Assembly: GCA_020161245.1 (NCBI GenBank)
Contig: JAIUOK010000028.1
Coordinates: 1 to 60,857 of the forward strand
DNA: 60,857 bases
Source: Actinomycetota bacterium
Lineage (GTDB): Bacteria > Actinomycetota > Actinomycetes > S36-B12 > CAIYMF01
Direction of reading: 5' to 3'
Both the position numbers and the translations under genes were made by a program. Each line of letters opens with the position of its first letter. Within the stretch, counting starts at the first letter, position 1. This document shows positions 57,307-60,857 of the stretch, in pieces. The notes beneath the pieces are model-generated. The model was given only the letters and a program-made list of their open reading frames with translations, did no database searches and was not told the DNA's origin.

Positions 57307-57864
57307 TCAGTCCAGGGCCCGGGCGAGGCGCCACCGGCCGGGGCGGCCGGGCGCACCCGGCGTCCGGCCGGCGGCAGCGGCGGGCACGTCGCGGACGAGG
57401 TCGTAGACGCCGGTGCCGCGCGCCCGGCCGGCGCGGGCCTCGACCCGCCAGACCGCGCGCTCGATCGCGCCGACGTCGAGGGCGACCGAGCGGGCAGCAG
57501 CAGCGGCAGGTGCAGCGGCAGGAGCACTGACCGGCTCGGGCTCGCCGACGGCGGCGCGGGCGGCGGCAGCGCGGGTGCCGCGCCAGCTGTCGACGGCGGC
57601 GTGGTCGACGGCCGCAGGGCCGAGGGCGGCAGGGCCGCCAGCAGCAGGGATCTCGGCGCGCGGCCGGGAGGCCCGGGCGGCCCCGACCCACCAGGCGCCG
57701 AGCTCGACCCAGTGGGCGAGGATGGCGGTGACGACGTAGAGGCGGCCGCGCCAGAGGAACTGCTCGGGGGCGGCGTCGAACGGGTCGGGCTCGAGGGCGT
57801 CGGCCGCGGGCAGCAGGACCGGACGGGCCACCCGGACGTCGACGGGGTCGCCGTAGGTGCGCAT
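57307..57864 (-). CDS. DUF6504 family protein
   Basis: A 185-residue protein with the FLWRGRLYVVTAILAHWVE strand-helix signature near residues 36-54 and a C-terminal VWRVEARAGRARGTGVYDLVRD segment followed by WRLARALD, separated by an Ala/Pro linker. DUF6504 proteins are habitually encoded beside imuB/dnaE2 in actinobacteria. The start ATG at 57864 has GGAGGA 5 bases upstream; an earlier in-frame start at 57912 lacks one. It is the first gene of the LexA-controlled cluster. Confidence 0.85.
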   Translation of the reverse strand: MRTYGDPVDVRVARPVLLPAADALEPDPFDAAPEQFLWRGRLYVVTAILAHWVELGAWWVGAARASRPRAEIPAAGGPAALGPAAVDHAAVDSWRGTRAAAARAAVGEPEPVSAPAAAPAAAAARSVALDVGAIERAVWRVEARAGRARGTGVYDLVRDVPAAAAGRTPGAPGRPGRWRLARALD

Positions 57865-58149
57865 GAGGTCCTCCTCGGTCGTCGTCCCTGCTCGGGACCT
57901 GCGTCCACGCACCCGGACGGGTGCGCGACGGCCGGGGGAAGACGACCGGCCCGGGCTCCCGCGGCCCCGCCACGGGCCCGGCGCTTCCCCACGCCGTGAC
58001 CCGGGGACGGGACCGACGGCGGGCCTGCGGGGACCGCGAGCTCCCCGCAGGCCCGCCGCGCCCGGTGCGGCGGCCGCGAATCCGCCGCACCGGGCGACGG
58101 GCGCCCGGTGCGTCCGAACGGCAGGACCGATCCCTCAGGGAGGAGAGGA
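57865..58149 (-). promoter_or_regulatory. structured leader of the DUF6504-dnaE2 operon
   Basis: A gene-free stretch of 285 bases between the LexA box and DUF6504. It holds two long perfect hairpins: a 16-bp stem at 58017-58032/58043-58058 with a 10-base loop and a 15-bp stem at 58059-58073/58082-58096 with an 8-base loop, directly abutting, plus a 7-bp hairpin at 57908-57925. They could terminate or attenuate transcription, stabilise the mRNA or form part of a small RNA. Confidence 0.6.
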
Positions 58150-58165
58150 TCGAACATCTGTTCGA
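58150..58165. promoter_or_regulatory. LexA (SOS) box
   Basis: TCGAACATCTGTTCGA is a perfect palindrome (TCGAAC-N4-GTTCGA), the actinobacterial SOS consensus. It lies in the divergent spacer, upstream of the dnaE2 cluster on the minus strand and about 75 bases before the -10-like box of the ybaK-like gene. LexA should repress the dnaE2 cluster until DNA damage. Confidence 0.88.
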
Positions 58166-58224
58166 ACAGGGCCCACGGTAGACCCCGCCCCCGACAGCGC
58201 GTCAAGTCCTCGCCCGGGCTCCCC

Positions 58225-58230
58225 TACGCT
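58225..58230 (+). promoter_or_regulatory. -10-like TACGCT box of the ybaK-like gene
   Basis: TACGCT ends 8 bases before the ATG at 58239, with no ribosome site visible; a leaderless start is likely. Confidence 0.4.
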
Positions 58231-58238
58231 TGCCCGCC

Positions 58239-58856
58239 ATGGACCCCCAGGCAGCGCCCGCGCCGAGCCCGGACCAGCCGCAGGCCGCCGGATCCGGCAG
58301 CTCGGAGGGCCCGGCCCCTCAGCACCCCGCGATCAACGCCGACGGCACCCTCGCGCTGCCCGAGCCCGAGCTCGAGGGCCTGCACCCCAACGCGCAGAAG
58401 GTGGCCCTCGCCCTCGCCGGCCTCGGCGTCGCGGGCCAGGTGCGCGCCCTGCCCGAGCCCGCCCCCACCGCGGCCACCGCCGCCGCGCAGCTCGGCGTCG
58501 GCGTCGGCGCGATCGCCAACTCGCTGGTCTTCGACGCCGACGGCGCGCCGCTGCTCGTCCTGACCTCCGGCGCCCACCGCGCCGACACCGTCCTGCTGGC
58601 CGCGATCTGCGGCGCGCAGAAGGTCTCGCGGGCCACGCCCGACTTCGTCCGCTCCGCCACGGGCCAGCCCATCGGCGGCGTCGCCCCGGTCGGCCACCCG
58701 GCGCCGCTGCGCACGGTCGTCGACGTCGAGCTCTCCCGCTACGACGTCGTCTGGGCCGCGGGCGGCCACCCGCACTACGTCTTCCCCACCACCTACGACG
58801 AGCTCCTGCGCATCACCGCCGGCGAGGCCGCCGAGGTCGGCGAGCAGCCCGGCTGA
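58239..58856 (+). CDS. YbaK/EbsC family aminoacyl-tRNA deacylase
   Basis: A 205-residue protein. The first about 30 residues are a Pro/Ser-rich extension; the YbaK domain follows, with the substrate-pocket segments GAIANSLVFDADGAPLLVLTSG, the RATPDFVRSATGQPIGGVAPVGH loop and HPHYVFPTT. It hydrolyses mischarged aminoacyl-tRNAs, most often Cys- or Ala-tRNA-Pro. ATG at 58239 chosen over a TTG 9 bases earlier. Confidence 0.9.
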   Translation: MDPQAAPAPSPDQPQAAGSGSSEGPAPQHPAINADGTLALPEPELEGLHPNAQKVALALAGLGVAGQVRALPEPAPTAATAAAQLGVGVGAIANSLVFDADGAPLLVLTSGAHRADTVLLAAICGAQKVSRATPDFVRSATGQPIGGVAPVGHPAPLRTVVDVELSRYDVVWAAGGHPHYVFPTTYDELLRITAGEAAEVGEQPG

Positions 58857-58867
58857 CAGCCGGTACG

Positions 58868-59356
58868 TCAGCCGCCGGCGTAGGCGGCCTCGAGGGCGGC
58901 GATGTCGAGGCGGCGCATGGCGAGCATCGCCTGCATCGCGCGCGCGGCGCCCTCGGGGTCGGGCCCGCCCACGAGCTCGCCGAGACGCGACGGCACGATC
59001 TGCCAGCTGATGCCCCACCGGTCGACCAGCCAGCCGCACTGGCTCTCCTCGCCGCCCTCGAGCAGGCCGTACCAGTAGTGGTCGACCTCCTCCTGCGACG
59101 AGCACGTGACGAGCAGCGACGCCGCCGGGCTGTGGGCGAAGCCGGCCGGGCCGCCGTTGATGGCCATGAGCGGACGGCCGTGCAGGTCGACGGTCATCGT
59201 GAGCACGGTGCCCTCGGGCCGCGGCGAGCCGGGCCCGTAGCGCGACACCTGCTCCACCGACGCCGGCCCGTAGGCCGAGAACAGCTCGACGTAGCGGGTG
59301 AGCGCGGCCTCGGCGTCGTCGTCGAAGAACCACAGGCAGGTCGTCACGGGGGTCAT
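58868..59356 (-). CDS. VOC superfamily (PhnB-like) protein
   Basis: A 162-residue protein of the DUF1338/PhnB-like branch of the vicinal-oxygen-chelate fold: TTCLWFFDDDAEAALTRYVELF at the start, LTMTVDLHGRPLMAINGGP in the middle and CGWLVDRWGISWQIVP near the end. It lacks most metal-binding residues of true dioxygenases, so its activity is unknown. A TAGGGT box 6 bases before the ATG suggests a leaderless mRNA. Confidence 0.88.
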   Translation of the reverse strand: MTPVTTCLWFFDDDAEAALTRYVELFSAYGPASVEQVSRYGPGSPRPEGTVLTMTVDLHGRPLMAINGGPAGFAHSPAASLLVTCSSQEEVDHYWYGLLEGGEESQCGWLVDRWGISWQIVPSRLGELVGGPDPEGAARAMQAMLAMRRLDIAALEAAYAGG

Positions 59357-59407
59357 GCGCCGACCCTAGGGGCGGCCGCGCGGAGGGAGCGGGAGGATGG
59401 GGACGCG

Positions 59408-60172
59408 ATGAGCGAGCAGCAGACCTCCCGGGGCTACCACGTCCGCGACGGCGACCAGGCGCGCGAGCCGGTGCCGGCCGTGGTGAGCCTGCACGTCTAC
59501 GGCGTCCAGGGGCGCGCGATCGGCAGCGCGCTGGTGCACATGGGCCTCGACCGCGGCCGCGTCCGGCGGATGGAGGGCGCGACGTTCGCCAAGCTGCTCG
59601 GCACCGGCTCGGGCCGCACGTTCACGATGGGCGACGCCGACCTCGGCCACTGGGCGGTGCTGGCCTGCTGGGCCGACGAGGGCGGCCCGGCGCGCTACGA
59701 GCAGTCGCCGGCGCACGCGTCGTGGACCCGCGTCGCGCACGAGGACGCCCGGTTCCTCCTGCGCCCGTTGGCATCGCGCGGCACCTGGGCCGGGCGCCAG
59801 CCCTTCGGCGACCCGCTGCCCCACCGCTGGGACGGCCCCGTCGCCGCGATCACCCGCGCGCGGATCAGGCCATCGCAGTGGCGCACGTTCTGGTCGGCGG
59901 TGCCGCCGGTGTCGACCGACCTGCACGACGTCGACGGTCTGCTGTTCTCGATGGGCATCGGCGAGGCGCCCGTGGGCCTGCAGGGAACCTTCAGCGCGTG
60001 GTCGTCGGGGCGCGCCATCACCGAGTTCGCGCAGCGGCGCACCCCGCACCTCGAGGCCGTGCGGCGCACCCACGAGACCGGCTGGTACTCCGAGGAGCTC
60101 TTCGCGCGGCTCGCGATCGTCGACGCGCGCGGCACCTACGCCGGCGAGCCGCTCGCGCTGCCGTCGGCCTGA
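59408..60172 (+). CDS. spheroidene monooxygenase (CrtA)-like protein
   Basis: A 254-residue protein resembling CrtA-like monooxygenases: an N-terminal SLHVYGV strand region, GPVAAITRARIRPSQWRTFWSAVPP, the GLLFSMGIGEAPVGLQGTFS motif and WYSEELFARLAIV near the end. No carotenoid genes are visible nearby, so an orphan role or a different substrate is likely. ATG at 59408; it converges with the next gene, overlapping 37 bases. Confidence 0.85.
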   Translation: MSEQQTSRGYHVRDGDQAREPVPAVVSLHVYGVQGRAIGSALVHMGLDRGRVRRMEGATFAKLLGTGSGRTFTMGDADLGHWAVLACWADEGGPARYEQSPAHASWTRVAHEDARFLLRPLASRGTWAGRQPFGDPLPHRWDGPVAAITRARIRPSQWRTFWSAVPPVSTDLHDVDGLLFSMGIGEAPVGLQGTFSAWSSGRAITEFAQRRTPHLEAVRRTHETGWYSEELFARLAIVDARGTYAGEPLALPSA

Positions 60173-60857
60173 GCTGCGGCGCGCCCGCCCTCGCCGGGGA
60201 ACGGCGGAGGGACCACGCTCGGCTTGTCGCGCACCCGGCTGGCGAGACCGGGGTCGAGCATGAGCCGCTCGAGCCACTCGGCGTCCTTGCTGGGCCGGCT
60301 CGTGGCTGGCTGCTGCGGCGTCGCTGCCGAGGACGGCTGGGACGCGACGGGCTCGGATGCGACGGGCTCGGCGCCGGTGGCCGCGAAGTGGGCCTCGGAG
60401 CCCGGAGCATCCGGGTCCCATCCGAGGACGGGCACGATCGCGTGCAGCCGGTTCGGGAGCAGGTCGTCGTCGGGCCCGCGCGCGACGACACGGCCGCCGA
60501 GGTCGCGCGCCTGCGTCGGGGCCGGGGCGCGGTCGACGTCGGCCCTGCGCCAGGTGTCCTTGAGCACCCAGGCCAGAGCCGGCACCGCCGCGACGAGGAA
60601 GAACGCGAACAGGCCGGTCTCCAGCATCATCACGATGTAGAGCAGGATCACGCCGGTCACCACGAGACGGCCGACCAGCCCGAACGTCGTGGGGCTGCTG
60701 CGGATCCGCCGCGGCACCGGATCCATGTCGTCCCACTCGAGCCGGGTGCGCCGCGGGGGCCGGTGCTGCTGCGGGTCGTAGGACTCCACCGGCTGGGCGG
60801 GCCCCTCCGGCGGCTCGGCGGGGCCGGACAGCCATACCTGCGGCTCGGGCCGCTGCG
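60136..60857 (-). CDS. membrane protein, probably partial at the right edge
   Basis: The frame continues open to the window end past a weak GTG at 60789 that has no ribosome site, so the gene probably starts outside. The visible part has a Pro/Arg-rich N-terminal segment, two hydrophobic segments near GLVGRLVVTGVILLYIV and FAFFLVAAVPALAWVL, then a hydrophilic Ala/Pro/Ser-rich C-terminal region of about 120 residues. No family recognised. Confidence 0.55.
   Translation of the reverse strand, partial: QRPEPQVWLSGPAEPPEGPAQPVESYDPQQHRPPRRTRLEWDDMDPVPRRIRSSPTTFGLVGRLVVTGVILLYIVMMLETGLFAFFLVAAVPALAWVLKDTWRRADVDRAPAPTQARDLGGRVVARGPDDDLLPNRLHAIVPVLGWDPDAPGSEAHFAATGAEPVASEPVASQPSSAATPQQPATSRPSKDAEWLERLMLDPGLASRVRDKPSVVPPPFPGEGGRAAAQADGSASGSPA

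Noticed and set aside
52142..58090. Very long open frames on both strands across the dnaE2 region.
   Set aside because: Shadows of dnaE2 and neighbours; the true frame has all DnaE2 motifs.

Overview
The window is high-GC DNA from an actinomycete. Its core is an almost complete division and cell-wall (dcw) cluster with actinobacterial hallmarks: Wag31/DivIVA, SepF, YggT, a meso-diaminopimelate-type MurE, a T-box leader on ileS, DUF3040, a SAV_6107-type HEPN protein and an F420-type (DDN-like) reductase. GTG starts, 4-base stop/start overlaps and apparently leaderless promoters are frequent. I cannot resolve the genus; a Kineosporiales- or Motilibacter-like actinomycete is only a guess.

Layout. 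(1) 1-4460 looks accessory. A GNAT acetyltransferase is fused in frame to the C-terminal part of HemW, whose radical-SAM half is absent. Next come a tiny zinc-ribbon protein, an unknown protein, a lipoprotein with less GC-biased codon use, a DUF222/HNH endonuclease with a clear leaderless promoter, and a small membrane protein. (2) 4466-16793 is housekeeping and mixed: an AspT-type transporter overlapping a small zinc-ribbon gene, dnaE1, a GGDEF diguanylate cyclase, an aldo/keto reductase, a GNAT, a DDN-like reductase, an RluD-type pseudouridine synthase, lspA, a DksA/TraR-type protein with a long Lys/Ala/Pro repeat tail, and a DUF167 gene. (3) ileS (+) has a T-box leader with a visible Shine-Dalgarno-sequestering hairpin. 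(4) 20327-39361, all on the minus strand, is the dcw cluster: mraZ, a 53-residue membrane ORF, rsmH, ftsL, ftsI, murE, murF, mraY, murD, ftsW, murG, murC, ftsQ, ftsZ, a terminator, pgeF, yggS, sepF, yggT and divIVA. Most junctions are 4-base overlaps. (5) 39701-43453 (-) holds an RDD membrane protein, a protein made of 23-residue repeats, a stand-alone cyclic-nucleotide-binding domain, a MaoC hydratase and a patatin-like lipase. (6) 43542-50002 (+) holds a FetAB-like ABC pair and a MoxR/DUF58/transglutaminase cluster. (7) 50083-57864 (-) holds DUF3040 and a DNA-damage cluster of DUF6504, HEPN, an oversized dnaE2 and dinB, headed by a perfect LexA box and a strongly structured leader. (8) 58239-60857 holds a YbaK/EbsC deacylase, a VOC protein, a CrtA-like protein and a membrane protein running off the right edge.

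How the genes work together. The dcw genes make lipid II (MurE, MurF, MraY, MurD, MurG, MurC) and build the divisome and polar growth machinery (FtsL, FtsI, FtsW, FtsQ, FtsZ, SepF, Wag31). MraZ probably autoregulates through 10-bp-spaced repeats lying in its own promoter. The dnaE2 cluster is probably an SOS-inducible mutasome-like unit that pairs DnaE2 with DinB, with no ImuB gene beside it. I saw no tRNA, rRNA, CRISPR array, insertion sequence or replication origin.
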